The translations under genes were made by a program, and so were the position numbers. DNA of 64,000 bases from Chryseobacterium sp. T16E-39 (lineage in GTDB: Bacteria; Bacteroidota; Bacteroidia; Flavobacteriales; Weeksellaceae): positions 2,542,001 through 2,606,000 of the forward strand of contig NZ_CP022282.1 in NCBI RefSeq assembly GCF_002216065.1, given 5' to 3'. Shown piece after piece: positions 17,501-25,813 of this stretch. The notes beneath the pieces are model-generated. The model had not been told where the DNA came from. It was given only the letters and a program-made list of their open reading frames with translations, and searched no databases. Positions within the stretch are counted from its first letter, which is position 1, and every line of letters begins with the position of its first letter.

Positions 17501-17629
17501 AGCATCACCCCACCTTCAGGGATCCGGGAGGTTTATATCTATGATACAGCCAACAGGCTCAAAGAAATCAGACAGGACTCCAAAACAGGTAATCTGGTTA
17601 AAGAATTTAAATACAATTATAAAAACTAA
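14525..17629 (+). CDS. Large exported Rhs/SpvB-like protein without Rhs core
   Basis: 1034 aa with a signal peptide (ends LFSQ, about residue 22). The N-terminal part, with PINSYIGEAQVEIPLYSI then ISLGYNSSGF and GLDWHLNVGGIISRTVN, is the SpvB/TcdB-like start seen in Bacteroidota Rhs proteins. The C-terminal 60 residues are YD-type repeats (TYTYDPLIGVTSITPPSG, then YIYDTANRLKEIRQDS). The protein stops there, with no Rhs-associated core and no toxin domain. It is followed after 6 bases by the DUF6443/Rhs-core protein. The two could have arisen from one longer Rhs shell or could act together at the surface; neither is shown by sequence. Confidence 0.82.
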   Translation: MKIITNTIFIVTALLCNNLFSQFTQGSVGYNAMANIKSPQVSEFIKYGNIPINSYIGEAQVEIPLYSINTRNKPVSISLGYNSSGFLPNKRPDMVGLDWHLNVGGIISRTVNTAPDDQIGASATNGGIKGQTQNGFIVGLTRKKQCLPLYLDNDIFTFQPNVGMFKVDLDFYLKGCNNEEDYEGNPDIFNFNFDGKRGKFFMTNNGEFKVVSESAKKLKIDISQMSFQPYTNLCKPLASEIKITDDEGNEYYFGGQSKNLEYNISLNANNTNSDSSPLGVPIITSWFLAKAVYKNGEIINYNYRDDSNLTTGFCFNTSSEWHGGQTSPVMVNKRNFILYNESNLQDFKCTTAPGVGNIYDDCLTTQSSTKVYSLTKKTILDNIQGENFKLVLNYSQQPYKFFNRDFGSFFSGTKDLQLDAIILYDNKSQEINRFSFNYLLKGGTTSVGSSPRLFLDKLTEKNKNPYIFDYNLDSNTVLPSPVTKQLDHWGYYNGKVGNEPSLVYLFPATTQTPQGDEIITSDIRNPDSNFSMIGSLKKITYPTKGSTNFEYEANQYTSRIERLSVNNFMPKVVNTAGIAGGLRVKRIYDTDEANVISNDRNITYENSILQIWPRYVMVLENGFQRYGYFRSVSINSALFENGLINYSKVTENFVNNGKIITEFTNYVSNPDINDINVKVNDSHPLSVSNNNELMKNYIGLFYNDTSIERGKLKSKTVFDNSNNIKKVEEFSYNLNPSRYSNFTSVLHTSGICIEANKLYFYQNDLSKKETTEYVNGTPLKTQTNYFYENDLHQNLTRENTIFPDNSKTESTYSYAHEKGYQLMINNNMISIPIEKQTQETTNGVTKTLSRVETLYPVSLPTPETGNLILPLSVKSYNLDNSPSIEVTYNLYNSNGQIQQYTTKEGVPVTVIWGYASSQPIAKIEGANFSDITPSLITSIVNASNDDNIPPTGITPDQAEQTLITALDTFRKDSTLNGYQITTYTYDPLIGVTSITPPSGIREVYIYDTANRLKEIRQDSKTGNLVKEFKYNYKN

Positions 17630-17635
17630 CACTTG

Positions 17636-20600
17636 ATGAAAAAGATAAAACAAATCATATCCATTGCCGGCGTTCTTACGGCAAGTTTGATTCATGCACA
17701 GCTTTCTACAACAGAAAATTATGTGTACACAAAAACTTACCTCGATTACAATACCAGCAATGTAGCGACTAAAACTGCAGAAACCGTCCAATATTTTGAT
17801 GGATTAGGAAGGCCTAAGCAGGTGGTCAATATAAAAGCCTCTCCAACCGGGAAAGATGTGGTTAACCATATTGAATATGATGGTTTCGGAAGACAGGTGA
17901 AAGATTATTTACCCGTCCCACAGTCTAATACATTAAATGGAGCTATTGTTCCAACACCACTTGCTAATGCTAGTCAACCAACCATTTATGGACAGGAAAA
18001 GATCTATGCTGAAAAGACATTAGAGAATTCTCCTCTGGATAGATTACTAGAACAAAAACAAGTTGGGACAGCATGGAATGATAAACCTGTAAAGTTTGAG
18101 TATGGTACAAATACAGCAACAGAAGTTAAAAAATATGTAACAGTAACTACTCTGACAGGTGATATTACAACATCAACGATGAGCGCAACAACTGCTAATT
18201 ATGGGGCCAACCAGCTTTATAAAAATACAGTTACTGATGAAGATGGCAATAAAACGATCGAATTCAAGAACGGAAAAGGGCAGGTTGTCCTGGTAAGAAA
18301 AGTTGTTAGTACTACCGTAAATGCTGATACCTATTATGTGTATAACGAGTACAATCAGTTGGCTTTTGTCATTCCTCCTAACGCATCTGTAGTTGCTAAT
18401 GTGAACACTGTCCTGAATGATCTTTGCTATATCTACAGATATGACAGCAGAAATAGATTGGTGGAAAAAAAGCTTCCTGGTAAAGGAGTGGAGTATATGG
18501 TATATGACAAAGCTGATAAGCTTATTATGACACAGGATGCCGAACTGCGTAAGACCGGTAAATGGCTCCTTACGAAATATGATCATTTTGGACGGGTTAT
18601 TTATACTGGAATTATACCCGGTGTAGACAGGCCAAGTCTCCAAAGTCTATTCAATAATTATGTCATTACCGAATCCAGAAATGCTCAGGGATTTACAAGA
18701 AATGGAATGCAGATCTATTATACCAATGATTGGTGTAATGAGATAGAAACTGTTTTATCTGTAAATTATTACGACACCTATCCTTCATACAGTTTTAATC
18801 CTGCTTTTCCAGCTAATGTTTTTGCTCAAACTGTTTTAACGGATAATGCAACTGGTAGTAATATAAGTACCAAGGGACTTCCAGTAATGAGTTTGGTTAA
18901 AAATATAGAAGATGATAACTGGACAAAGAATTATACTTATTATGATACCAAGGGAAGAGCAGTTTCAAGCCATTCTATTAATCATTTAGGAGGCTTTACT
19001 AGATCCAGCTCAGATCTTGACTTTTCGGGAACGGTTAAGCAAACTTTAGTAAGGCATAAAAGGTTAGCTGCAGATACAGAAAGATCAGTAAGAGATGTTT
19101 TCACTTATGATAGTCAAAACAGGCTTCTGACTCATACCCATCAAGTGGACACTGGAGTTATTGAGTATTTAGCACAAAACAAATACAACGAGCTTTCACA
19201 GTTAGAATCTAAAAAAGTAGGGGGAAGTGTAGCAGCTCCATTACAACAGATCGATTATAAGTACAATATCAGAGGCTGGATGACTCAGATCAATGATCCT
19301 GCTACTTTAGGAAGTGATTTGTTTGGATATGCTATCAAATATAATGCTCCTATTGATCCAGCAGGTCAAGCTAGTTTTAATGGAAATATAACAGAAATAG
19401 ACTGGAGTACCAAAAGTGATAATACTTTAAGAAGATATGATTATTATTATGATACTTTAAATAGATTTAATTATGCTCAATATAATAAACCTAATTCAAC
19501 TGTCGTAACAACAGGATCGTATAATGAGGGGCTTGCTTATGACTTGAATGGAAATATAAAAGGTATGTCAAGAACTGGCCAACAGGACACTAATATCCCA
19601 ATCGTTATTGATAATTTGCAGTATACTTATTCTGGAAATAGACTACTTTCAATCAAAGACCTTTCACAAAATCTGTCAGGGTATCCTTATACAGCAACTC
19701 CAAATGAAATAGGTTATGATAATAATGGAAATATGACAAGTCATAAGGACAAAGGAATAAATGAAATAAAATACAACTTTTTAAACCTTCCTAATAAGTA
19801 TAGTTATTCTTATGGATCCTACTCCTATAAATATAGAGCCGATGGTGTAAAAATTGAGAAAGAATCATATTATATTATTCCAAACTCAACCTATAAAGTT
19901 TTTTATCTGGATGGATTTCAATACTCTGACTATTTTGAACAAACCTTTGGTTTAGACTTCGTTCCTACATCGGAGGGATATTTCAATTTTAGAAATAATA
20001 AGTATATTTACAATTATACAGATCACTTAGGAAATGTAAGATTAAGCTATCAGAAAGGGACATCCGGAATAGAGGTCATTGAGGAAAATAATTATTATCC
20101 ATTTGGGTTAAAACACGAAGGATATAATAATCTTCCTGGGAGTTCAGTTTATCAATACAAATACAATGGTAAAGAGTTGCAGGAAAATGGGATGTATGAT
20201 TATGGAGCAAGGATGTATATGCCAGATTTAGGAAGATGGGGAGTGATTGATCCATTGGCAGAGAAATCGACAAGGTTTTCACCATATGCATACGCGGTAA
20301 ATAATCCTATAAGATTTATTGATCCAGATGGACGAGAAAATAAAGATTGGATAAAAACAATAAATCCCAAAACTAATCAAACAACTGTTACTTATGACCC
20401 TAATGTAAAAACGGTAGCTCAAGCAAAAGATGCAGGATATAAAAATGTGGATAGTGTGGGGGCAACAGGAGAAATTAAAAATGGTAATGGTGATGTTACG
20501 AATACTTTGAATGCAAATGGAAGTATAACAAATATGTCTGACAATACTACAACTTATGGATCTTCAAATATTGGCGGTGTTCAAGTAAATGGAGCAGATA

Positions 20601-21040
20601 ATACAGGTTCTTTTTGGAATTTTAGTGCAAATTTTGCGTTTGGGGGAGGAGCTGGTTTTTCTTTTGGACAGGTTACAGATAGTAATAAGGAAACAGATTG
20701 GTTCTTTTCTCTTAATGGAAATTTAGGATTAAGTGCAAGTGCTGGACTTGAAAAGGGTGTAATTACACCTACAGATCCTGGACGTAAGTTTGTCAATAGT
20801 GATTTTGGAGGAGAAGGTCGTTCAATTTCTGGTGGACCTCTTTCATCAACTGCTGGTGGAAGTTTCACTCGTTCTTACGATGATTACGAAAATACTGATC
20901 AATTTAATGCTGCAAACTTTGGTAGAAATACTCGAACTGTTAAAAATGGTTATTCTACTATAAGCACAAGTGTTGGCCCTAGTGTTGGAGCTTCACCCAT
21001 AATGTGGACAGCATCTAAAACTTGGGTACGTGGAAAATAA
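17636..21040 (+). CDS. DUF6443 / Rhs repeat-associated core protein (polymorphic-toxin-like)
   Basis: 1134 aa from ATG 17636 (a TTG one codon earlier is open but less likely). A signal peptide (ends IHAQ) is followed by a DUF6443 domain (QYFDGLGRPKQVVNIKASPT region), then YD repeats, then the Rhs core near residue 860-898 (DLGRWGVIDPLAEKS, PYAYAVNNP, DPDGRE). After the core comes a variable C-terminal region of about 235 residues, rich in Gly, Ser, Asn and Thr. Its pattern (FAFGGGAGFSFGQ, SLNGNLGLSASAGLEKG) resembles beta-strand repeats rather than a known nuclease or deaminase. No toxin motif is recognised. Its last 11 bases overlap the next gene, which would be the place for an immunity gene. 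Confidence 0.87.
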   Translation: MKKIKQIISIAGVLTASLIHAQLSTTENYVYTKTYLDYNTSNVATKTAETVQYFDGLGRPKQVVNIKASPTGKDVVNHIEYDGFGRQVKDYLPVPQSNTLNGAIVPTPLANASQPTIYGQEKIYAEKTLENSPLDRLLEQKQVGTAWNDKPVKFEYGTNTATEVKKYVTVTTLTGDITTSTMSATTANYGANQLYKNTVTDEDGNKTIEFKNGKGQVVLVRKVVSTTVNADTYYVYNEYNQLAFVIPPNASVVANVNTVLNDLCYIYRYDSRNRLVEKKLPGKGVEYMVYDKADKLIMTQDAELRKTGKWLLTKYDHFGRVIYTGIIPGVDRPSLQSLFNNYVITESRNAQGFTRNGMQIYYTNDWCNEIETVLSVNYYDTYPSYSFNPAFPANVFAQTVLTDNATGSNISTKGLPVMSLVKNIEDDNWTKNYTYYDTKGRAVSSHSINHLGGFTRSSSDLDFSGTVKQTLVRHKRLAADTERSVRDVFTYDSQNRLLTHTHQVDTGVIEYLAQNKYNELSQLESKKVGGSVAAPLQQIDYKYNIRGWMTQINDPATLGSDLFGYAIKYNAPIDPAGQASFNGNITEIDWSTKSDNTLRRYDYYYDTLNRFNYAQYNKPNSTVVTTGSYNEGLAYDLNGNIKGMSRTGQQDTNIPIVIDNLQYTYSGNRLLSIKDLSQNLSGYPYTATPNEIGYDNNGNMTSHKDKGINEIKYNFLNLPNKYSYSYGSYSYKYRADGVKIEKESYYIIPNSTYKVFYLDGFQYSDYFEQTFGLDFVPTSEGYFNFRNNKYIYNYTDHLGNVRLSYQKGTSGIEVIEENNYYPFGLKHEGYNNLPGSSVYQYKYNGKELQENGMYDYGARMYMPDLGRWGVIDPLAEKSTRFSPYAYAVNNPIRFIDPDGRENKDWIKTINPKTNQTTVTYDPNVKTVAQAKDAGYKNVDSVGATGEIKNGNGDVTNTLNANGSITNMSDNTTTYGSSNIGGVQVNGADNTGSFWNFSANFAFGGGAGFSFGQVTDSNKETDWFFSLNGNLGLSASAGLEKGVITPTDPGRKFVNSDFGGEGRSISGGPLSSTAGGSFTRSYDDYENTDQFNAANFGRNTRTVKNGYSTISTSVGPSVGASPIMWTASKTWVRGK

Positions 21041-21404
21041 TTCTAATATAAAAGTTGATAAATCCAGTAAAAAAACTATTATCATATTTATAGTTTTTTT
21101 TGGATGTATTTTATTATTTACAATAATATATCTAGTTATGAATTCAAACTCTAAGAGGACGCAAAAATTGTTATCTATTGAAAGATACACAAAAGTAATT
21201 GATATTTATAACAATAGAAATGAACATAATTTTCTGTATGCTAAGTTTTCCAATGGTTTTCAGAAAATTTTAGAATACCCATATGAAGTAGGAGATTCTA
21301 TATCAAAGAAAAAAGGAGATTCGATAGAGTATATTTTTAGAAAAGGTAAAATAATAGAGAATAATCTTCTTGAAGAATCTCGAAAAAATGGTCTTTTAAA
21401 ATAA
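21030..21404 (+). CDS. Small single-span membrane protein, candidate partner/immunity of the Rhs protein
   Basis: 124 aa starting with GTG at 21030, overlapping the Rhs gene by 11 bases. One strongly hydrophobic helix (about 15-38: TIIIFIVFFGCILLFTIIYL) is followed by a polar domain with FLYAKFSNGFQKILEYPYEVGDS. The only internal ATG lies after the helix, so the GTG is preferred. Its position right behind a variable Rhs C-terminus and the translational overlap suggest an immunity or anchoring role; no homology is recognised. A terminator starts at its stop codon. Confidence 0.7.
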   Translation: MENNSNIKVDKSSKKTIIIFIVFFGCILLFTIIYLVMNSNSKRTQKLLSIERYTKVIDIYNNRNEHNFLYAKFSNGFQKILEYPYEVGDSISKKKGDSIEYIFRKGKIIENNLLEESRKNGLLK

Positions 21405-21437
21405 AAAAAACAGCTGCTTGACGCAGCTGTTTTTTTT
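21403..21437. terminator. Bidirectional terminator
   Basis: A8-CAGCTGC / GCAGCTG-T8 stem with loop TTGAC; the stop codon of the - strand lipoprotein gene (21436-21438) overlaps its right arm. It serves both convergent genes. Confidence 0.88.
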
Positions 21438-21864
21438 ATTTGGTTAAATTCACATCATAACCCACAATTTTAATAGAATCATCATCTTTTTCTAGAGTAA
21501 TTTTTTCCCGTGTATTTTGTATATTTCTTTTGACTTTATATGATAATACATACTGAGACTTCGGATTTGTGCCAACAGAAACAAAAGTTTCCCATATCGT
21601 TAATTTAGTATTTGAAATTTTATCACCACATTCGGCATTAATGTCATCAATCATCTGATTTAGTTGCTTTTTATTAGTTGTCTCAAAAAATTTACTACCA
21701 ATTAGTTTAAAAGCTTCTTGTCTATCATCATTTTTGATAAGATAGTAAAATCTTTCAGTAATTTTTTCTGCATCCTGTTTATCTTCCTCTCTGTTATGAT
21801 ATGTTTTATTAAAATTGCAACTCACAAAAAAAAATGCAATTAAAAGTAGAATATATTTATTCAT
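21436..21864 (-). CDS. Small lipoprotein of unknown function
   Basis: 142 aa. The N-terminus MNKYILLLIAFFFVSC is a lipoprotein signal with lipobox F-V-S-C16. The mature part begins with EEDKQDAEKITERFYYLIKN and has the helical start plus beta-sheet layout of small NTF2-like/DUF4019-type lipoproteins (a stretch on changes in residue use, then a loop with WETFVSVGTNP). No catalytic motif is visible. It is convergent with the Rhs unit and probably transcribed alone. Confidence 0.7.
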   Translation of the reverse strand: MNKYILLLIAFFFVSCNFNKTYHNREEDKQDAEKITERFYYLIKNDDRQEAFKLIGSKFFETTNKKQLNQMIDDINAECGDKISNTKLTIWETFVSVGTNPKSQYVLSYKVKRNIQNTREKITLEKDDDSIKIVGYDVNLTK

Positions 21865-22020
21865 GTGTTAATTTTAAATAGGCATCTAAATTACTAAATT
21901 TATTCAAATCTGTATGTTAGCTGTTTCGCTTATGCACATATAAATAATCTAAAAAATGCAATCTGTTAATTTACTATAAGGATAAATATCAACAAGAATA
22001 TTAAAAACAACAATTTTCTT

Positions 22021-22028
22021 TATATTTG
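22021..22028 (+). promoter_or_regulatory. -7 box for the XRE regulator
   Basis: TATATTTG fits the Bacteroidota -7 consensus and ends 25 bases before the ATG at 22054. Confidence 0.5.
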
Positions 22029-22053
22029 TACAAAGCACATATACACAACCACT

Positions 22054-22419
22054 ATGGAAAAGCTAAGAAGTTTAAGAAAGCAAAGAGGATATACTCAGGA
22101 GTACATGTCAAAAATCCTATCAACGGATGTTTCCAATTATTGCAGAAAGGAAAGTGGTGATGTGAGAATATTTGACGATGAATGGGAAAAGCTTGCAAAA
22201 GCTCTAGAGGTTCCGGTAGAAGAAATAAAAGAAGAAAGACCTTCAAGTATCATCCAGAATAATGACAATCTTACTTTCAATGATAGCTCTGCTAACTATA
22301 ACTATTATTGTAGTATTCCCAATCATATTTTAGATCATCTGAATGACTATATTAACTTACTTAAAGAACAAAATGAATCTCAGAAACAAGATCTGAAAAA
22401 ATTCAACACTGGAAAGTAA
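22054..22419 (+). CDS. XRE family helix-turn-helix protein
   Basis: 121 aa. The N-terminal HTH_3 domain covers residues 1-65: LRSLRKQRGYTQEYMSKIL, then a recognition helix in STDVSNYCRKESG, and the usual WEKLAKALEVPVEEI end. The remainder (66-121) is polar with a helical tail (HILDHLNDYINLLKEQNES) that may dimerise. Single-domain regulators of this size are common in Chryseobacterium and mostly uncharacterised. It is flanked by genes on the opposite strand, so no target can be named. Confidence 0.88.
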   Translation: MEKLRSLRKQRGYTQEYMSKILSTDVSNYCRKESGDVRIFDDEWEKLAKALEVPVEEIKEERPSSIIQNNDNLTFNDSSANYNYYCSIPNHILDHLNDYINLLKEQNESQKQDLKKFNTGK

Positions 22420-22447
22420 TCACAGATTATTTTAAATAAAAATTTAG

Positions 22448-22476
22448 AGAATGCTGTTCCTTTGGAGCAGTATTCT
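22448..22476. terminator. Terminator between XRE and GNAT genes
   Basis: AGAATGCTGTTCC/GGAGCAGTATTCT, 13 bp with two G-U pairs and a 3-base loop, followed by TTAT; it lies between convergent genes. Confidence 0.7.
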
Positions 22477-22479
22477 TTA

Positions 22480-23334
22480 TTATAATTCAGTATTAATATT
22501 TTTCACCATCTCAAACTGAGAAATCCAGTTTTCAAGTCCCACTGCTTCAAGAAACTGAGATGTGCATTCCGAAGCACCATCCGCATTATTGATAACGATC
22601 ATCTTTCCTTCACTCATCTCTCCTATTGTTTTAAAAATATTGGAACCAATACCTTTTCGCTTACTCTTTTTCTCAACAGCAACCTGATATACTTTTCCTA
22701 TCGAAGGATTAAAAATAGAATATCCCACCAGTTCGTTCTCTTTATAGGCACCTAGAATTACACAATCTTCTTTCATTTGTTCCAATACCATAACCGAACT
22801 CTGCCACGATGGCTCAATATCCCAGAAAGACTTGAATAACTCCCATTGAAAGTTATCCATCTTCTGTATCTGAATCTCAGAAGCCTTTTCTATATCCTTA
22901 ATATTTCCTTTGAAACAAAGCAATTTGCGAACAATTTTGAAACCTATATTTGTATACGCTTTGATGGCAGGTTCATTTCCTTCAATAACTTCAAGTGTCA
23001 CTACATCAACTTTTCTATCCTGAAATTCCGGAAGAATAAAATCATACATCTTCCTCACCAATCCTTGACCACGATATTCAGGAATAACACCTGTCCCAGC
23101 ATTGTAAATAATCCGTTTTCCCTCTTCTACTTTTTCAGCATGCAGAATAAAACTAACAATCTGATCTCTTTGAAATACTCCTACGGAAAGGTTCATGTCT
23201 ATTTTTTCAGCATTAATTTTTGATTGGAGCTGTTCCGCGGTTAAGTGAAAAGGAACCAAATAATCTGAGAAAGAAAGATTAAATACAGATAAAAGATCTG
23301 TAATACTAAGGTTTACTAAATTTCTGAATTCCAT
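22480..23334 (-). CDS. Double-domain GNAT N-acetyltransferase
   Basis: 284 aa with two GNAT folds in tandem. The N-terminal one (about 1-145) keeps the acetyl-CoA loop GTGVIPEYRGQGLVRKMYDF and the NEPAIKAYTNIGFK motif. The C-terminal one (about 150-284) has YQVAVEKKSKRKGIGSNIF as its acetyl-CoA loop. Both loops look intact. The acceptor is unknown. The gene is alone, with the cytidine deaminase upstream in the same direction but separated by a palindromic repeat. Confidence 0.87.
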   Translation of the reverse strand: MEFRNLVNLSITDLLSVFNLSFSDYLVPFHLTAEQLQSKINAEKIDMNLSVGVFQRDQIVSFILHAEKVEEGKRIIYNAGTGVIPEYRGQGLVRKMYDFILPEFQDRKVDVVTLEVIEGNEPAIKAYTNIGFKIVRKLLCFKGNIKDIEKASEIQIQKMDNFQWELFKSFWDIEPSWQSSVMVLEQMKEDCVILGAYKENELVGYSIFNPSIGKVYQVAVEKKSKRKGIGSNIFKTIGEMSEGKMIVINNADGASECTSQFLEAVGLENWISQFEMVKNINTEL

Positions 23335-23409
23335 TGATATTATTTTGTCCGGATTAAAAGTATTGAATTTGCGTGAATAATTTGAAAATCAAAAGTACAG
23401 GTATGTAGC

Positions 23410-23482
23410 AGGTCTCGATACATTTTTCTCCTAAACTACGTTCACAGGACTACATCCTATATTTCGAAAAACACTCGATCTG
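23410..23482. repeat. Imperfect palindromic intergenic repeat
   Basis: GTCTCGATACATTTTTC at the left and GAAAAACACTCGATCTGAC at the right pair imperfectly around a core with ACTACGTTCACAGGACTACAT. It lies in the 177-bp gap between the GNAT and cytidine deaminase genes. It looks like a dispersed flavobacterial repeat; copy number could not be tested. Confidence 0.4.
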
Positions 23483-23511
23483 ACGACAGCCATTCTTTAA
23501 TACTACTCATA

Positions 23512-23907
23512 CTACCAATCTCTTCCCAAGTCTTCTTTCCAGTCGAAGGGTAATAATTCTCTTAAAGTAGTAAATACACCATTTTTAACCTCAACGACAG
23601 CATCAAGATTTTCTTTGGAAAGCTGACTCATCAGTTCACGGCAACGACCACAAGGAGGAACTGCGTTTCCATCACTTCCAACAGCAACTACAGCTTTAAT
23701 GCGATTTTCTCCATTTTTCAGCATTTCTGCTACAGCACTGTGCTCAGCACAAAAACCCATGGAACAAGCTGTATCGATACTAATTCCTGTATATATATTA
23801 CCCGATATTGTTTCAATAGCCGCACCAACACCTCCATATTCTATAAAATCATTGAGTTGATTAACCTTCGCTACTTGATAAGCTCTATTTTTTAAGTCAT
23901 GTTTCAT
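23512..23907 (-). CDS. Cytidine deaminase family protein (CDA/blasticidin-S-deaminase-like)
   Basis: 131 aa, a single CDA fold. The zinc site is C53-A-E55 (FCAEHSAV) plus P-P-C86-G-R-C89-REL, with E55 as the proton shuttle. Length and the PPCGRCREL form match homotetrameric cytidine deaminases and the closely related blasticidin-S deaminases; which nucleoside is used cannot be decided. Salvage of cytidine/deoxycytidine to uridine forms is the likely role. It stands alone. Confidence 0.9.
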   Translation of the reverse strand: MKHDLKNRAYQVAKVNQLNDFIEYGGVGAAIETISGNIYTGISIDTACSMGFCAEHSAVAEMLKNGENRIKAVVAVGSDGNAVPPCGRCRELMSQLSKENLDAVVEVKNGVFTTLRELLPFDWKEDLGRDW

Positions 23908-23973
23908 CGCTTTCTTATTTAAAATAAAAATACCTCTATTTCTAGAGGTATCACAAATAATATTATTTTTAAA

Positions 23974-24729
23974 TTATTCCTTGATCAATTTTTCAAAAGA
24001 TAGAGTTCCGTCTTTCAATGTAATTTCAAAATAGTAAGTTCCGGATTTTAAATCAGAAACGCTTATATTTTCACCATTAAGCTTTACAGTTCTCACTTTT
24101 CTACCCGTTGTTTCGTAGATGCCGATAGATTTTATTCTATCTGCATTTTTGAAGTTTACGGTTTCTTTTGCCGGATTAGGATAAAGAACAACCTTATTAT
24201 TTTGAGCAAGAACCTCACTAGTCGCTAAAGTTCCTGTCATATTTAATGTTGCATAACCTCTGTTTCCTCCACCATGATAACTTAAGTTCAAGGTGTTATT
24301 TCCTTTAGCATAAAAAATATCAATAGTCCCTGCGGCATTAGGAATTGCTGTATCTCCTGCCCCCCCTGAAAGAGATCGGGTTGCAACAACCGTTCTTATC
24401 CCGCCTGAAGTTGTGTTACTTGTTACTGTCCAATCTTGTGAAGCATCTGCAGAGGGTGTAAAACCCACACCATTAAAAGTATAATCCCTACTGGCAGAAG
24501 AATTATAAATAAATCCGTCTGCTCCGCTTGCCATTCCACTATTCCCAAAGCCAATTCCCAGAAAAGCATTATCGCTCCCGGTAAGGGTCATTGTCACTAA
24601 ACTTGGTGTAGTATCCAACTTTACTGTCATTCCAGTTGACGAGGTCGTCAGATTTACAACACCTGAGCTAAACTGCGCTCCGAGAGAAGTTGCCAGAGCT
24701 ACTGTTAATACTAGTAAAACTTTTTTCAT
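23974..24729 (-). CDS. Secreted DOMON-like protein with T9SS sorting domain
   Basis: 251 aa. Signal peptide 1-18 (LGAQ-F). Residues 20-165 show a DOMON-like pattern: LGIGFGNSGMASGADGFIYN, RDYTFNGVGF, then a SQDWTV..GGIRTVVATRSL strand series and NLSYHGGG. A T9SS type A sorting domain starts at VVLYPNPAKETVNFKN (about 180) and ends KLIKE. DOMON domains bind heme or sugars and often work with cytochromes. Last gene of a five-gene operon that also encodes a cytochrome c, so a surface redox role is likely; the ligand is not established. Confidence 0.82.
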   Translation of the reverse strand: MKKVLLVLTVALATSLGAQFSSGVVNLTTSSTGMTVKLDTTPSLVTMTLTGSDNAFLGIGFGNSGMASGADGFIYNSSASRDYTFNGVGFTPSADASQDWTVTSNTTSGGIRTVVATRSLSGGAGDTAIPNAAGTIDIFYAKGNNTLNLSYHGGGNRGYATLNMTGTLATSEVLAQNNKVVLYPNPAKETVNFKNADRIKSIGIYETTGRKVRTVKLNGENISVSDLKSGTYYFEITLKDGTLSFEKLIKE

Positions 24730-24732
24730 ATG

Positions 24733-25260
24733 TTAATTTTTTAAAAGGTTAATGATGTCTTTATTGTTTGTTTTAAGTGCATATTCAAATGGGGTCATTC
24801 CCATTGAATCTTTGATTTGCTTATCAGCTTTATGCTTTAATAATAATTCTATTAGTTCTTTGTTTCCGAATTTTACAGCCCAAAATAGAGGTGTTGATCC
24901 TGTTGAATCCTGAATATTAGGATCTGCATTTTTATTTAATAAAAGCGTAACTAATTCTTTGTTATATTTTACGGAAAGACCAGCCAAAGCTGTTCCTTCC
25001 TGACTTTTATAATTTACATCTTTTACATTATCGATCAGGAATTTTGCCACGTCTATATTCCCTCTATAGCATGCTAAAATAAGAGGTGTAAAACCACTTT
25101 CATTGGTTTGGTTAATAATATCAGAATTCTGTTTCATCTGATCCTTCACCTCAGCTACTGTCCCACTTCTGGCAATATCAAAAATTGACTTTGCCTTTTC
25201 CTGAGCTGACATCAATGAAAAACTCAGGAAAACACCTAACATAATAATTAGCTTTTTCAT
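24733..25260 (-). CDS. Periplasmic ankyrin repeat protein
   Basis: 175 aa. Signal peptide 1-19 (MSAQ-E). Four ankyrin repeats fill the rest: NESGFTPLILACYRGNIDVA, then SQEGTALAGLSVKYNKELV, then DSTGSTPLFWAVKFGNKEL, then DSMGMTPFEYALKTNNKDI. It resembles AnkB-type periplasmic ankyrin proteins, which protect or assist heme enzymes such as catalase in some bacteria. Its start overlaps the end of the YceI gene by 4 bases (ATGA type), so the two are translationally coupled. Partner protein unknown. Confidence 0.88.
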   Translation of the reverse strand: MKKLIIMLGVFLSFSLMSAQEKAKSIFDIARSGTVAEVKDQMKQNSDIINQTNESGFTPLILACYRGNIDVAKFLIDNVKDVNYKSQEGTALAGLSVKYNKELVTLLLNKNADPNIQDSTGSTPLFWAVKFGNKELIELLLKHKADKQIKDSMGMTPFEYALKTNNKDIINLLKN

Positions 25261-25802
25261 TGTTTTACGAGGATATAATTATATTCGACATTAATATTTT
25301 CAGCTATTTTCTTAGTAACCATTTTAGGAATGGTTACGTTAAAATCTGCAGGTCTTGCCACAAAACTCCCCTGCATGTATATTTTCCCATCTTTTGAAGA
25401 AATACTTGCGGTGGAAGAAACAGGTTTATTCACCCCGTGAAAATTCAATGTTCCCTGTATTGTATATTTTTGTGGGGTCGCAGAAAGTTTAGCTTTATCA
25501 AAATTTGAAATTTTCCCTGTAAAAGTTGTTTTTGGATACTTTCCTGTTTCTGCGTAGCTCTCATTAAAATGCTCTTCCATCAGTTTTACTTTAAAATGAA
25601 AGTTTTTCACTACTGATATAGAGGCCATATCACCTGTATCTGTGTTGATCACTACAACGTTATTATCGTCCTGCGCATAGACATCTTCAAATAAAGGAAC
25701 AGATGCTTCAAATGTTACTTTACCTGTTTTTGAGCTATATTTTTGAGCTAAAACAAAGTTGCCGGACAGCAACACAACCATTAATATTACTACTTTTTTC
25801 AT
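25257..25802 (-). CDS. YceI family periplasmic lipocalin-like protein
   Basis: 181 aa with signal peptide (FVLAQ-K, about residue 20). The YceI fold is recognisable from YSSKTGKVTFEASVPLFEDV, FNESYAETGKYPKTTFTGKI and YTIQGTLNFHGVNKPV. YceI proteins bind long isoprenoid/quinone-type lipids in the periplasm, and in many bacteria are encoded next to cytochrome b561. Here it sits between a cytochrome c lipoprotein (12 bases upstream) and an ankyrin protein. No b561 gene is in the operon. A lipid or quinone carrier role is inferred. Confidence 0.9.
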   Translation of the reverse strand: MKKVVILMVVLLSGNFVLAQKYSSKTGKVTFEASVPLFEDVYAQDDNNVVVINTDTGDMASISVVKNFHFKVKLMEEHFNESYAETGKYPKTTFTGKISNFDKAKLSATPQKYTIQGTLNFHGVNKPVSSTASISSKDGKIYMQGSFVARPADFNVTIPKMVTKKIAENINVEYNYILVKQ

Positions 25803-25813
25803 TTTTTCCTATT

